Shown: positions 40,840 through 50,905, counted from the stretch's first letter. The stretch: 64,000 nt of DNA from Breoghania corrubedonensis (GCF_003053845.1 NZ_QAYG01000008.1:124001-188000), one strand, 5' to 3'. Notes: a model not told the origin generated them from the sequence alone. Program-made: numbers and translations.

Positions 40840-42075
40840 GTGACGTCTATCAAACCCTCCGTCGTCGGCCGCTCGGCCGGGACGGTTTCAAGAAAAGTAC
40901 AGGAGCGGCCGTCCTCGCCGCTCGAGTTGGTCCGCCGGGTCATGATTCAATCCGAAAATGGTCGCAAGCAGCATGATCTCGCTGCGGAAGACTTGGCGGT
41001 GCTGCGTGGCGCAGACATTTCCGCCGATGGCGATACGGGTGATGCCTTTCTCGTGCATTGCCGCAGTCTCAACGGCTTGCCGAATTATCTGTCGATGCGC
41101 GGCGTCGACTATTCGAGCCTGGCGAACCAGGTCGGTCTCGGCGATGCCGACACCACGGCCACCGACAGCTACGTTGCGCTTGATGCCTTCGCCCACCTGC
41201 TGGAGCTGGCGTGTGAGGCGGCGGACGACGAGTGTCTGGCCCTGCGCTGGACCTCGCAGGATACGGAAGGCAACCACGGCACCCTGCCGCTGTGTTTGCG
41301 ATACGTGCCGAATCTCAGGGTGGCGCTGGAGACGCTGTCCCGTTTCATGAGCCTTCATATCGACGTTTCGGATGTGTCTGTGCATTTCGACGGCAACGCC
41401 ACGCTGTCATGGCGTTACTCTCCGCTGATTTCGCGGGTGAACCAGATCACCGATCGCAACGCCTGTCTGTTCGTGTCGTGGCTGACGACGGCTTTGCCGC
41501 GCTCCGAATATCCGGTGGAGGTGAAGCTGATGCGCGAACGGCCGAAATCCTCGGCGCTGCATCGCTCGCTGCTCTCCGCCAGTCTGCAATTTTCCTGTGA
41601 GCGCAACGAAATCGTCTTTCCCGGCCGGAGCCTCGATCTGCCCAACCCGATGGCCGACGCGCATCTCTTCCAGGCATTGTGCGATCTCAATCTGCGATTG
41701 ATGCGCGAGCGTCGGCGGCAGGATGACATCGTCCTGAAGGTCCGTGAGGAGATCATGGTCGTCGCGCGGGTGGAGCAGAAGCCGGTCAGCCTGGAATTCG
41801 TGGCGCGCCGGCTGGGTCTGAGCGCGCGTGGACTTCAGCGGCGGCTCGCCGCCTGCGGGACGAGTTTCAACGATCTGGCGGACGGTCTGAGACGGGATGC
41901 GGCCAAACGATATCTGGAAGAGACGGACCTGATGGTGTCGGAAATCGCATACCGGTTGGGTTTCTCCAGCATCGGAAATTTCACCCGCGCGGCAAAGCGG
42001 TGGTTCGGCCGTTCGCCGCGGGACTATCGCAGCACCATGCAATCTGACCGGGAAGGTTCAAAAGGGCTCTCTTGA
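40840..42075 (+). CDS. AraC family transcriptional regulator
   Basis: Up to 411 residues from GTG 40840; ATG 40942 (377 residues) is an alternative and neither has a strong ribosome-binding site. Residues about 50-220 form an AraC arabinose-binding-like (OruR/ArgR-like) sensor domain: LVHCRSLNGLPNYLSMRGVDY and DDECLALRWTSQDTEGN. The C-terminal AraC DNA-binding domain has two HTHs: FVARRLGLSARGLQRRLAACG and VSEIAYRLGFSSIGNFTRAA followed by FGRSPRDYR. The layout resembles regulators of amino-acid or alcohol catabolism, but there is no adjacent catabolic gene. Confidence 0.88.
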   Translation: MTSIKPSVVGRSAGTVSRKVQERPSSPLELVRRVMIQSENGRKQHDLAAEDLAVLRGADISADGDTGDAFLVHCRSLNGLPNYLSMRGVDYSSLANQVGLGDADTTATDSYVALDAFAHLLELACEAADDECLALRWTSQDTEGNHGTLPLCLRYVPNLRVALETLSRFMSLHIDVSDVSVHFDGNATLSWRYSPLISRVNQITDRNACLFVSWLTTALPRSEYPVEVKLMRERPKSSALHRSLLSASLQFSCERNEIVFPGRSLDLPNPMADAHLFQALCDLNLRLMRERRRQDDIVLKVREEIMVVARVEQKPVSLEFVARRLGLSARGLQRRLAACGTSFNDLADGLRRDAAKRYLEETDLMVSEIAYRLGFSSIGNFTRAAKRWFGRSPRDYRSTMQSDREGSKGLS

Positions 42076-42382
42076 TGGGTTGTGTTGTCGCACGTCCCCT
42101 TGAGCTAAAACTTAGGCGCGCCGAGAGAATTACGTAAGGCGAGGCGATGCCATATTCCCACCGTTCCCATGGGACATGTTGTGACTGCCCTGAAGGAACC
42201 AAAAGGGGGCAACGATAACAAAAAGAACGCATCGGACGAATACAGTCCCTTCCGCCGTTGCCGGAAGCAAAACGGAGAAGGAAAAACGTCCGGGAATAAA
42301 GTGAGTGTCGTTGCGTTCGCGCAGCGGCGAGGCCGATGGGTGGACGGCCAAAACAACCATAATCCACTGGCAAGTAGGCAAA
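42076..42382. other. Gene-free spacer between the AraC and MerR regulators
   Basis: 307 bases with no supported coding frame on either strand; the frames present are low-complexity or lack start signals. It is less G/C-rich than neighbouring genes and presumably contains the MerR-type promoter. Confidence 0.4.
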
Positions 42383-42832
42383 ATGAACACAATACCAACA
42401 ACAATCGCCGCCGTTCCTGACATCGCAGGTCCCATCCCGCACTCGACTGACGACGGCAAACTCCACTCGATCTCGGAAATGGCCGAGATGTTTGACGTAA
42501 CCCTGCGGACCCTGCGCTTCTATGAAGAGAAGGGCCTGCTCAACCCTGTCCGTCGCGGCTCCCGCCGCTTCTATCGCGAGCAGGAAATCGGTCGCATGCG
42601 GGTGATCCTGCAGGCGAAGCGAATCGGTCTGACCCTGGTTGAGATCCGTCAGGTTCTCAAGCTTGTGGAAGGCAAGGGCTCGCGTGCGGATCAGCTCAAG
42701 AACCTGCGTTCCATCTGCGCGTCCCAGCTCGACCTGCTCGAAGAGCAGACCGAGACGGTCAAGCAGCAGCTGGCAGAGACCAAGCAGATCGTCAACGATC
42801 TCGACACTCTCGTCTCCGCCGAGGTTCTCTAG
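42383..42832 (+). CDS. MerR family transcriptional regulator
   Basis: A 149-residue regulator from ATG 42383. The winged HTH is at residues about 30-70: SISEMAEMFDVTLRTLRFYEEKGLLNPVRRGSRRFYREQ. The dimerisation coiled coil follows (SICASQLDLLEEQTETVKQQLAE). No cysteine or histidine metal-binding cluster is seen. It resembles the short LiuR/fatty-acid-related and Rhizobiales stress MerR proteins. No obvious target gene lies beside it, since carA is convergent. Confidence 0.88.
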   Translation: MNTIPTTIAAVPDIAGPIPHSTDDGKLHSISEMAEMFDVTLRTLRFYEEKGLLNPVRRGSRRFYREQEIGRMRVILQAKRIGLTLVEIRQVLKLVEGKGSRADQLKNLRSICASQLDLLEEQTETVKQQLAETKQIVNDLDTLVSAEVL

Positions 42833-43220
42833 GGAACCCTCGTTAACCGGACGCCGATGCGCCCGGGTACATGATCAGAATATCTCTGCTGCCTTACGAG
42901 GCATGCGCGCCGGGAAGACCCGGGTCGCGCTGTGATCCAGTGAAGTCTCGCGCGGTTGGGTGCCATTTGCGATTGCCTCTGGCAAATCGTTCGGCCCCGA
43001 CCGTGCGGCAGACTTCCCGCCCGCCGTCTCCCGCGTCGGCGACCGGTCGCCATCTTTCTCCAAACGTCCCGTTCCACTCCCCCTCCGCCGCCGGGTTGCG
43101 CATACGCGCGGCGGGCATGAACGCCTGGCGAGCGCCGGTGTCGCCATCATTCCGCCCGGGCAGTCCGAAAGCCGGGAGCATATGAAGTCGACGCCCTGTC
43201 TTTCCCCACCGTTCAGGCGC
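42833..43220. other. Gene-free region between the MerR gene and carA
   Basis: About 390 bases of G/C-rich sequence without a supported coding frame. Frames of up to 100 codons are rich in Arg, Pro and Ser, typical of non-coding G/C-rich DNA. It contains the convergent ends of two units and no clear hairpin except the carA terminator. Confidence 0.4.
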
Positions 43221-43258
43221 GGAAAGAAAAAAGGCGCCGGAAGGCTGTTCCGGCGCCT
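43221..43258 (-). terminator. Rho-independent terminator of carA
   Basis: On the minus strand an 11-bp stem (AGGCGCCGGAA / TTCCGGCGCCT) with a 5-base loop is followed by TTTTTTCTTT, 27 bases past the carA stop. Confidence 0.9.
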
Positions 43259-43284
43259 GGCAGAAGGGTGTGAGGCGGTGCTCG

Positions 43285-44496
43285 TCAGGCCGCCGCGCTG
43301 CGCTCGGGCAAGGGCTGCTCGCCGTTGCGCTCGCGAATCAGATTGATGAACCGCGTGAAGAGATAGTGGCTGTCGCGCGGGCCGGGCGAGGCTTCGGGAT
43401 GGTACTGCACGGAGAAGACCGGCTTTTCCTTCAGCCTGAGGCCACAGTTGGAGCCGTCGAAAAGCGAGACGTGGGTTTCCTCGACGCTGTCCGGCAGGCT
43501 TTCGGTGTCGACCGCGAAGCCGTGGTTCATCGAGGTGATCTCGACCTTGTCGGTCGTGCGGTCCATGACCGGATGGTTCGCGCCGTGGTGGCCCTGGTGC
43601 ATCTTCTTCGTCTTGCCGCCCAGCGCCAGGCCGAGCAACTGATGGCCGAGGCAGATGCCGAAGACGGGCACGCCGCTATCGATGGCGGCACGGATCGTCG
43701 GCACGGCATATTCACCGGTCGCGGCCGGATCGCCCGGACCGTTGGACAGGAACACGCCATCCGGCTTGAGCGACATCAGGTCCTCGGCGCTCGCGGTCGC
43801 GGGCAGAACGGTTACCCGGCAGCCGCCGTCGGCCAGAAGCCGCAGGATGTTGCGCTTGATACCGTAGTCGATGACCACCACATGGTATTTCGGAGTGTCC
43901 TGACGTCCGTAGCCTTCGTTCCAGCGCCAGGGCGTCTCGGTCCACTCGAAGCTCTGGCCGGTGGTGACCTCCTTGGCCAGATCCATGCCTTCAAGACCCG
44001 GCCAGGCGTTGGCCTGATCCTTCAGGTCGTCGAAGTCGAACCGGCCGTCGGGCGCATGCACGATTACCGCGTTCGGCATACCGCTTTCGCGAATGCGGGC
44101 GGTGAGCGCTCGGGTGTCCACCCCGGCGATCGCGATGATGCCGCGCGCCTTCAGCCACGCGTCAAGGGCCCGGGTCGCGCGGTAGTTCGACGGAGTGGTG
44201 ACATCGGCGCGAAGGACGGCACCGCGCACACCGGAGGCGCCGGCGAGATTGACGGTCTCGACGTCCTCCTCATTGGTTCCGACGTTGCCGATGTGGGGGA
44301 AGGTGAAGGTAATGATCTGACCGGCGTAGGAGGGATCGGTAAGGATCTCCTGATAACCGGTGATGGCGGTGTTGAAGCAGACTTCGCCGGGGGCGGAGCC
44401 GACCGCACCAAGGCCATGACCCTCGATCACGGTTCCATCGGCAAGGACAAGGGCGGCCGTGGGGGGCGTCGCAGACCAGGCGTCAGCGTTCGTCAT
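43285..44496 (-). CDS. carA: Carbamoyl-phosphate synthase small subunit (glutaminase)
   Basis: A 403-residue glutamine amidotransferase subunit that feeds ammonia to CarB. The N-terminal domain has ALVLADGTVIEGHGLGA and GEVCFNTAITGYQEILTDPSYAGQI. The class I amidotransferase half has SNGPGDP, the nucleophile Cys in GICLGHQLLGLAL and the His/Glu in YHPEASPGPRD. It starts at ATG 44496. The intergenic region to yqeY is 371 bases and carB is about 4 kb downstream on the same strand. Confidence 0.98.
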   Translation of the reverse strand: MTNADAWSATPPTAALVLADGTVIEGHGLGAVGSAPGEVCFNTAITGYQEILTDPSYAGQIITFTFPHIGNVGTNEEDVETVNLAGASGVRGAVLRADVTTPSNYRATRALDAWLKARGIIAIAGVDTRALTARIRESGMPNAVIVHAPDGRFDFDDLKDQANAWPGLEGMDLAKEVTTGQSFEWTETPWRWNEGYGRQDTPKYHVVVIDYGIKRNILRLLADGGCRVTVLPATASAEDLMSLKPDGVFLSNGPGDPAATGEYAVPTIRAAIDSGVPVFGICLGHQLLGLALGGKTKKMHQGHHGANHPVMDRTTDKVEITSMNHGFAVDTESLPDSVEETHVSLFDGSNCGLRLKEKPVFSVQYHPEASPGPRDSHYLFTRFINLIRERNGEQPLPERSAAA

Positions 44497-44867
44497 GGGT
44501 TGCAATCCGGATCGGGTTGGTGACATCATGCGCACAAGCGAGACCGATTTATGGCCGATGATCGATCAGGTGATCAATCGCCGGAAGCCGGTTCGCGACA
44601 GGAACCCGATCAGCGTCACGCGTAAGATCGGTCAGGCCGATCGGCGCAGGCTGAAACGGAACACTGCACGAAAACGGCTCGAGCCAGGACGGCTCAAACC
44701 AGGCACGGTGCGCGCTCAGCCGCGCAGATTAGGGCAACCAGGACCGCGGGTCAACTCGCCATAGTGCGAAAATACTTGATATAAATCAACACATTAGGAT
44801 CAGACAGCGAGTCGATGATGCAAATCTGGCTTGAACAGCTTCCCGTCTGCGGGGGCCTGCGCTGACC
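44497..44867. other. Divergent promoter region between carA and yqeY
   Basis: 371 bases without a gene. It has two A/T-richer patches (about 44510-44580 and 44770-44815) where the promoters of the two divergent genes are expected. No RNA structure or attenuator could be identified with confidence. Confidence 0.4.
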
Positions 44868-45317
44868 ATGCGCGACCGCCTGAACGCCGCCCTCGCCGAT
44901 GCGGTGGAAAAGCAGGACAAGCGTCGCGCGGCGACGTTGCGCCTGATATTGGCCGCCATCAACGATCGCGCGGGCGCGGCCCGCACCCAGGGACGCGACG
45001 GCGTTGCGCCCGAGGAGATTCTCGACATTCTGCGCAAGATGGTTCAGCAGCGCGAGGTCTCGGCCGTCGAGTACGAGGAGGCCGGCCAGATCGATCTCGC
45101 CCAGCAGGAGCGCGACGAAGCCGCCGTCATTCTCGAATTCCTGCCCAAGCAGTTGGACGAGGCCGACACGAAGGCCGCCTGTCTGGCGGTCGTCGATGAA
45201 CTCGGCTGCAAGGGGCTGCGCGACATGGGCCGCACGATGGCGGTTTTGAAGGAGCGCTATCCCGGCCAGATGGATTTCTCCCGCGCCAGTTGCGTGGTGA
45301 AGGCGCTGCTGCATTAG
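44868..45317 (+). CDS. GatB/YqeY domain-containing protein
   Basis: A 149-residue protein: MRDRLNAALADAVEKQDKRRAATLRLILAAINDRAGAAR, then EEILDILRKMVQQREVSAVEYEEAGQIDLAQQE and MGRTMAVLKERYPGQMD. YqeY resembles the tail domain of the amidotransferase subunit GatB and is thought to touch tRNA or a glutamine amidotransferase, although its function is not settled. It heads the yqeY-dnaG-rpoD group, a common arrangement in alphaproteobacteria. Confidence 0.93.
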   Translation: MRDRLNAALADAVEKQDKRRAATLRLILAAINDRAGAARTQGRDGVAPEEILDILRKMVQQREVSAVEYEEAGQIDLAQQERDEAAVILEFLPKQLDEADTKAACLAVVDELGCKGLRDMGRTMAVLKERYPGQMDFSRASCVVKALLH

Positions 45318-45649
45318 AGCAAAGGTGCTCCCCGTATCCGTCATTCCCGGCTGATCGCGATCCGGTGCCGTTCCGCATCGCGAAACCGCGATTCGCCCGT
45401 GCATTCGGTCAAGCGCCGCCGCCTGGCGGCTTCCCGTGTGGTCTGGTCGGGGAAGCCGGCCGGGGGAGATCCGTGCGGGAGAGCAGCCTTGCACGGGAGG
45501 CCGCCGTGGCCTTCGGCGAGGCCCGGGGCTCGCGTTCGTGGGCTTCGGTTGCCTTCGTCTTCTCTTTCCCCGCTATCCTTTGTGCTTACATATGTCGGAA
45601 CGTGCCCACAGGCGCTAAACTGGTTTTTTGCTCCTTCAAGATGAGACTC
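45318..45649. other. Spacer between yqeY and dnaG
   Basis: 332 bases with no supported gene. A TAGAGCA-AAGG-TGCTC hairpin begins at the yqeY stop (45315). An open frame continues upstream of dnaG from about 45290, but its content is arginine-rich and not family-like, so I treat it as non-coding. A promoter candidate is present near 45575-45600 (TTTGTGCTTACATATGT). Confidence 0.4.
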
Positions 45650-47590
45650 ATGCGCTTTCCGCCTTCGCTCCTGGACGACATTCGCACCCGACTGCCCCTA
45701 TCGGAGGTGGTGGGCAGGCGCGTGACCTGGGACAGGCGCAAGACGCAGGCCTCGCGGGGGGACTACTGGGCCTGCTGCCCCTTTCATCAGGAAAAGACCC
45801 CGAGCTTCCACGTTGACGACAGGCGCGGCCACTACAAGTGTTTCGGTTGCGGCGCCTCCGGCGACCACTTCCGGTTCCTGACCGAGACGGAAGGTCTGAG
45901 CTTTCCCGAGGCCGTGGAACAGTTGGCGCAGGCCGCCGGCGTACCGCTGCCCAAGCCCGATCCGCGCGCCGAGGAACGCCAGCAACGTCGCGCCGGGCTG
46001 GCGGAAGTCTGCGAGATGGCGGCGCGCTTCTTCGAGCGCGAGCTCTATGGACCCGCCGGGCAGGCCGCACGCACCTATCTGGAGCGGCGCAAGCTTACCA
46101 ATGACACCTTGCGGGAATTCCGATTCGGCCTGGCGCCCAATGCGCGCGACGGGCTGAAGCGACACCTTCTGGAACGCGGCGTCGACGAGGCGACGATGGT
46201 CGAGGCCGGTCTGCTGATCCGGCCCGACAATGGCCGCCCCACTTATGACCGCTTCCGCAACCGCGTCATCATTCCGATCCAGGACGACCGCGGCAACGTG
46301 GTCGCTTTCGGCGGGCGGACGCTCGATCCCGATGGCCAGCCGAAATATCTGAACTCGTCCGAGACCCCGCTTTTCCACAAGGGGTCGATGCTGTTCAACC
46401 TGCACCGGGCCCGCCAGCCCGCCTTCGAGGCCGGTCAGGCGATCGTCACGGAAGGGTATCTCGACGCCATTGCCGTCTATCAGGCCGGTATCCGCCATGT
46501 GGTTGCCTCGCTCGGCACGGCGTTCACCGAAGATCAGATCGCACGCATGTGGCGACTGGCGCCCGAGCCGATCATCTGTTTCGACGGCGATCAGGCGGGC
46601 GTTTCGGCCGCCAATCGCGCCGTCGACCGGATTCTGCCGACGTTGAAGAGCGGCTATTCCTTCCAGTTCGCCTTTCTGCCAGATGGCAAGGATCCCGACG
46701 ACCTGATCCAGAGCGGGGGGCGGGACGCCTTCCTGGCGGAAACGGGCAAGGCGCAGCCGCTTTCGCAAGTGATGTGGCAGCGCGAGGTGACGGACCGCGA
46801 CATCGCCACGCCGGAACGGAAGGCGGCGCTGGAAAAGAGCCTTTACGACCTGATCGAGACGATTCGCGACGAACGGGTTCGGCGGCGCTATCAACTCGAG
46901 ATCCGGCTGAAGCTCTCCAATCTGTTCTGGGAGGCGAGCCGTGGACCGCGTGATGGCAAGGGGCGCGAGGGGGCGCGCACCGGTGCGCTGCCGCAGCGAA
47001 TCGAGACGCCGCACGGCCCGCAATTCTCCACCGAACGCACGGTCTGCGGTCTATGCACGCGCTATCTCGATCTTTTCGAGAAGAACGTGGAGCGAATCGC
47101 CCGGCTGCGTTTCAACGACGACCTGCACGAGGGTTTCAAGGCGGAGCTGTGCCGGCTGGCGGTCGATCTGGATGACGAGACGGTAGCCTCCTTCTTCGAG
47201 ACGCTCGACCCGCGTTTCTACGAAATCCTGAACGAGGTGATGGTCGATCGCGCCCAGGGGGGCGAGGCGGCGCGCTTCCATCCCAACTGGACACGGCTCA
47301 GCGAGCGGCTGCAGGTGCTCAATTTCAATCCGTCGAGCGATTTCATCGAGCGCTGTTTCGAGCTTTTCCTCGATGAACTGGAGCTCGGCCAGCTTGAGCG
47401 CGAGATGGATCAGGAGCTGGAGGCGTCGCTGGAAGATATCGACGAACAATCCTGGCAGCGGATCCAGGCGCTCAAGCGGGAAGTCATGCGCCGCCGCGAG
47501 GAGCTTGGCCGGCGCGATCACGATCTGGCGGAAGAGGCGCGCAGCATCCGCACCGCACACAAGGCGAACGGCATGCGCAAGGCGGGCTGA
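45650..47590 (+). CDS. dnaG: DNA primase DnaG
   Basis: A 646-residue primase that makes RNA primers for replication. I use ATG 45650 (MRFPPSLLDDIRTR), the usual rhizobial N-terminus; ATG 45641 adds three residues. Domains: CHC2 zinc finger (ACCPFHQEKTPSF, HYKCFGCGASGDHF); catalytic core; TOPRIM with EGYLDAIAVYQAG and CFDGDQAGVSAANR (Asp-x-Asp); and a helical C-terminal helicase-interaction region. The ribosome-binding site is weak. It is upstream of rpoD as in the macromolecular-synthesis operon. Confidence 0.97.
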   Translation: MRFPPSLLDDIRTRLPLSEVVGRRVTWDRRKTQASRGDYWACCPFHQEKTPSFHVDDRRGHYKCFGCGASGDHFRFLTETEGLSFPEAVEQLAQAAGVPLPKPDPRAEERQQRRAGLAEVCEMAARFFERELYGPAGQAARTYLERRKLTNDTLREFRFGLAPNARDGLKRHLLERGVDEATMVEAGLLIRPDNGRPTYDRFRNRVIIPIQDDRGNVVAFGGRTLDPDGQPKYLNSSETPLFHKGSMLFNLHRARQPAFEAGQAIVTEGYLDAIAVYQAGIRHVVASLGTAFTEDQIARMWRLAPEPIICFDGDQAGVSAANRAVDRILPTLKSGYSFQFAFLPDGKDPDDLIQSGGRDAFLAETGKAQPLSQVMWQREVTDRDIATPERKAALEKSLYDLIETIRDERVRRRYQLEIRLKLSNLFWEASRGPRDGKGREGARTGALPQRIETPHGPQFSTERTVCGLCTRYLDLFEKNVERIARLRFNDDLHEGFKAELCRLAVDLDDETVASFFETLDPRFYEILNEVMVDRAQGGEAARFHPNWTRLSERLQVLNFNPSSDFIERCFELFLDELELGQLEREMDQELEASLEDIDEQSWQRIQALKREVMRRREELGRRDHDLAEEARSIRTAHKANGMRKAG

Positions 47591-48137
47591 GAGGGCGGAG
47601 CGGTGTCTGTTGTCCGCTCAGGCCATTGTCCGCTCAGGTCATGCAATGGCGGCGCGTAAAAAAGAATCGAGACAGGACTCGCGGTTTCAAGCTGAACGGT
47701 CGGGCGCTTTTATGGGGTGGTCTCTTACCTCAAGTCGGCTTTTTCTGCCGTGCAGAACAATCTTTTCGGCTTGACCGTAGAGAATCGCACTTGCGAATCG
47801 CGACGGCGAAGTTAAATAACCTCAAGGGACAGCATGAGCGCCGTGACAGGGATCGGCGAAAACACAAGATCTGTCCGATATCCGTGACGATTTTTCCGAC
47901 GCCGGCAAAGGCAGCCAGCTTCGGTGTTGGCGCGTGTTCGCCATTTGAGAGGTGACGTCGGCGGGATGCACGCGAATGATCACCGGCGGTTACGGTTAAG
48001 CGGGGCTTAAGACACCCGGCGTATCACACATATGGGATTGAGCGGGCGGTTTACGGGCGAGCGCGCAGCAGGGACGAGTAGTGCCTTGCGCGAACAACAG
48101 CTCCCCGGCGCATGGTCCGGCGGTTTTGGAGTAGGAC
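47591..48137. other. 547-base promoter/leader region between dnaG and rpoD
   Basis: No supported gene. The DNA is less G/C-rich than its surroundings at 47780-47900. A CtrA-like motif lies at 47996-48010 and a possible ribosome-binding site (GGAGTAGGACATG) at the rpoD start. The length suggests several regulated rpoD promoters; none is certain by eye. Confidence 0.4.
47996..48010. promoter_or_regulatory. CtrA-like motif upstream of rpoD
   Basis: TTAA-GCGGGGC-TTAA fits the TTAA-N7-TTAA core but lacks the final C and is G/C-rich in the spacer. It is 128 bases upstream of rpoD. It may be chance. Confidence 0.3.
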
Positions 48138-50186
48138 ATGGTAGCCAAAGCGACGCAGGCGGAAGAGCAGACGGAAACGGCGAGCGAGACCTCTGACGGT
48201 CCCTTGCTCGACCTTTCTGATGCCGCCGTCAAGAAGATGATCAAGGCCGCCAAGAAGCGTGGCTACGTCACCTATGAGGAACTGAACGCGGTGCTGCCGT
48301 CGGAGGAGGTCACTTCCGAGCAGATCGAGGACACCATGTCGATGCTCTCCGACATGGGCATCAATGTGGTCGAATCCGACGAGGAAGCGGAAAGCGACAA
48401 TTCCGACGACGACGATCACGCCGAGGGCGGCGATCTCGTCGAGGCCTCGACGACGGCAGTCGCCAAGACCACGACCAAGGAGCCGACCGACCGGACCGAC
48501 GACCCGGTGCGCATGTACCTGCGCGAGATGGGCTCGGTGGAGCTTCTGTCGCGCGAGGGCGAAATCGCCATCGCCAAGCGCATCGAGGCCGGCCGCGAGG
48601 CGATGATCGCGGGGCTTTGCGAAAGCCCGCTGACCTTCCAGGCCATCATCATCTGGCGCGACGAACTCAATGACGGCAAGATCCTGCTGCGCGAGATCAT
48701 CGATCTGGAAGCGACCTATGCCGATCCCGAGGGCAAGGGCGCCAACGCCGAGACGGGCGACGACGAGGACAGCGACGAGGAGGGCGCCGAAGGGGCAGCC
48801 GGAACCGTTACGCCCGGCGGCGCACCGCGGCCTGAAGCCAAGTCCGAAGCCAAGGGCGAGGGGGAGGCCGAGGGCGATAGCGAGGGCGACGGGGACGACG
48901 ACGACGAGTTCGAGTCCAACATGTCGCTCGCCGCGATGGAGGCGGAGCTGAAGCCGAAGGTTCTGGAGACCTTTGACCGCATCGCCGACAGCTACAAGAA
49001 GCTGCGCCGCCTGCAGGACCAGCATGTCGAGAACCGTCTGCAGAACAAGACGCTGTCGCCCTCCCAGGAGCGGCGTCACAAGAAGCTGCGCGACGACGTC
49101 ATCGAGGACGTGAAGAGCCTGTCGCTCAACCAGAACCGAATCGATTCGCTGGTCGAGCAGCTCTACGACATCAACAAGCGACTGATGGGCTATGAGGGCC
49201 GGCTGCTGCGGCTCGCCGACAGCTACCACGTCAGCCGCGTCGACTTCCTCAAGCAGTACCAGGGTGCCGAGCTAGATCCGAACTGGATCCGTCGGGTCGC
49301 CAACCTGTCCTCGCGCGGCTGGAAGGATTTCGTTGCCAAGGAAAAGGACACGATCCGCGAGCTGCGTCAGGAGATCCAGAACCTCGCCACCGAGACGGGG
49401 CTGGAGATCACCGAGTACCGCAAGATCGTGAACATGGTGCAGAAGGGCGAGAAGGAAGCCCGGATCGCCAAGAAGGAGATGGTGGAGGCCAACCTGCGCC
49501 TCGTGATCTCCATCGCCAAGAAGTACACGAACCGTGGCCTGCAGTTCCTCGATCTCATTCAGGAAGGCAATATCGGCCTGATGAAGGCGGTCGACAAGTT
49601 CGAGTATCGCCGCGGCTACAAGTTCTCCACCTATGCGACGTGGTGGATCCGCCAGGCGATAACGCGGTCCATCGCCGACCAGGCCCGCACGATCCGTATT
49701 CCGGTGCACATGATCGAGACGATCAACAAGATCGTCAGGACCTCGCGCCAGATGCTGCACGAGATCGGCCGCGAGCCGACGCCGGAAGAGCTGGCCGAAA
49801 AGCTGCAGATGCCGCTCGAGAAGGTGCGCAAGGTCCTCAAGATCGCCAAGGAACCGATTTCTCTGGAGACGCCGATCGGCGACGAGGAGGATTCGCACCT
49901 GGGCGATTTCATCGAGGACAAGAACGCGGTGCTGCCGATCGATGCGGCGATCCAGTCGAACCTGCGCGAGACGACGACCCGCGTGCTGGCGTCGCTCACC
50001 CCGCGCGAGGAACGCGTGCTGCGCATGCGTTTCGGCATCGGCATGAACACCGACCACACGCTGGAAGAGGTCGGCCAGCAGTTCTCGGTCACCCGCGAGC
50101 GTATCCGCCAGATCGAGGCCAAGGCGCTCAGGAAGCTGAAGCACCCGAGCCGCAGCCGGAAGCTGAGGAGCTTCCTGGACAGCTGA
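48138..50186 (+). CDS. rpoD: RNA polymerase sigma factor RpoD (sigma-70)
   Basis: A 682-residue primary sigma factor. Region 1.1 is at residues about 20-110 ([26 protein letters not shown]). A strongly acidic Asp/Glu/Gly linker follows at residues about 200-258 ([16 protein letters not shown]), longer than in E. coli. Region 2 is [22 protein letters not shown] and [20 protein letters not shown]; region 3 is [19 protein letters not shown]; region 4 HTH is [20 protein letters not shown]. It ends with a good terminator. Confidence 0.99.
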   Translation: MVAKATQAEEQTETASETSDGPLLDLSDAAVKKMIKAAKKRGYVTYEELNAVLPSEEVTSEQIEDTMSMLSDMGINVVESDEEAESDNSDDDDHAEGGDLVEASTTAVAKTTTKEPTDRTDDPVRMYLREMGSVELLSREGEIAIAKRIEAGREAMIAGLCESPLTFQAIIIWRDELNDGKILLREIIDLEATYADPEGKGANAETGDDEDSDEEGAEGAAGTVTPGGAPRPEAKSEAKGEGEAEGDSEGDGDDDDEFESNMSLAAMEAELKPKVLETFDRIADSYKKLRRLQDQHVENRLQNKTLSPSQERRHKKLRDDVIEDVKSLSLNQNRIDSLVEQLYDINKRLMGYEGRLLRLADSYHVSRVDFLKQYQGAELDPNWIRRVANLSSRGWKDFVAKEKDTIRELRQEIQNLATETGLEITEYRKIVNMVQKGEKEARIAKKEMVEANLRLVISIAKKYTNRGLQFLDLIQEGNIGLMKAVDKFEYRRGYKFSTYATWWIRQAITRSIADQARTIRIPVHMIETINKIVRTSRQMLHEIGREPTPEELAEKLQMPLEKVRKVLKIAKEPISLETPIGDEEDSHLGDFIEDKNAVLPIDAAIQSNLRETTTRVLASLTPREERVLRMRFGIGMNTDHTLEEVGQQFSVTRERIRQIEAKALRKLKHPSRSRKLRSFLDS

Positions 50187-50212
50187 GTTCAGACAATATC
50201 CGAACCGCATGG

Positions 50213-50241
50213 AAAGCCGGGGCATTCGCTCCGGCTTTTTT
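50213..50241 (+). terminator. Rho-independent terminator of rpoD
   Basis: A 10-bp stem (AAAGCCGGGG / CTCCGGCTTT, one G-T pair) with a 6-base loop is followed by a U-run, 27 bases after the rpoD stop. Confidence 0.85.
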
Positions 50242-50446
50242 GTCGACTGTCGGTTTGTTCGCCGCGTCGAATTCGCGCAGGACCAGTCTGAGTGAACATG
50301 ATCGCGCCAAATCCGTCTGTCGTGAACTTGTCTTGAATCGCGATAGCGTTTATCCGCCATTCTTCAAATGGTTCGGGCGGGAGAAAACCTCAGGGGCAAG
50401 CGTCGGCTTGTTCATCGCAGGACCACCCAAAGCGAGAGAAGAGACG

Positions 50447-50905
50447 ATGTCGACGCGGTTCGTTATGCTTGCAATCCTGATCTCCACGGGCCTCGCGGCT
50501 TGCGTAAGCAACGGGGCAGGCGTCAACGGACGGCTCGCCACGCCGCAGCAGAGTTCTTATCCGGAGATCGTCGCCGCATTCGTCGACCAGTGCGTGAAAG
50601 CGGACGGGGCGAGCAATGCTTCAGCCGGTAGCACCCTTTACCGGATCAAGACGTTCGATGAATCCTGTGAGATGACGGTCAACACCGACAGCGATGATGA
50701 TACGGTCATTGCCGATCTCCTGACGAAAGAGCTGAAACGAGCCGATCCGCGGTTCGCGAGGCTTCCCAACGGTATGCTCGGCGCCGCCTGGACAATCGGC
50801 AAGGTCGCGAAGTGGTCGTCGAAGACAGGCACGCCCCTTGTTGCGCTGGGGCGCAGCTCAGCCCGGGATCCGCTCCTCATCCGTCGGTTCGGAAAGAGCC
50901 TGTAA
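50447..50905 (+). CDS. Putative lipoprotein, function unknown
   Basis: A 152-residue protein from ATG 50447 with GAGAGAAGAG just upstream. The N-terminus is a lipoprotein signal: MSTRFVMLAILISTGLAAC, with a lipobox LAAC and Cys 19. The mature part is soluble with one further Cys pair (VDQCVKADG and FDESCEMTV) that could form a disulfide. No family is recognised. It stands alone between two terminators. Confidence 0.72.
   Translation: MSTRFVMLAILISTGLAACVSNGAGVNGRLATPQQSSYPEIVAAFVDQCVKADGASNASAGSTLYRIKTFDESCEMTVNTDSDDDTVIADLLTKELKRADPRFARLPNGMLGAAWTIGKVAKWSSKTGTPLVALGRSSARDPLLIRRFGKSL

Noticed and set aside
42871-43185. 104-codon frame between the MerR gene and carA
   Set aside because: Low-complexity Pro/Ser/Arg composition and no start signal.
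43270-44523. 417-codon open frame opposite carA
   Set aside because: Antisense to a complete CarA with catalytic Cys and His.
45290-45640. N-terminal extension of DnaG
   Set aside because: The extra 117 residues are arginine-rich and unlike any primase; the normal N-terminus starts at 45650.
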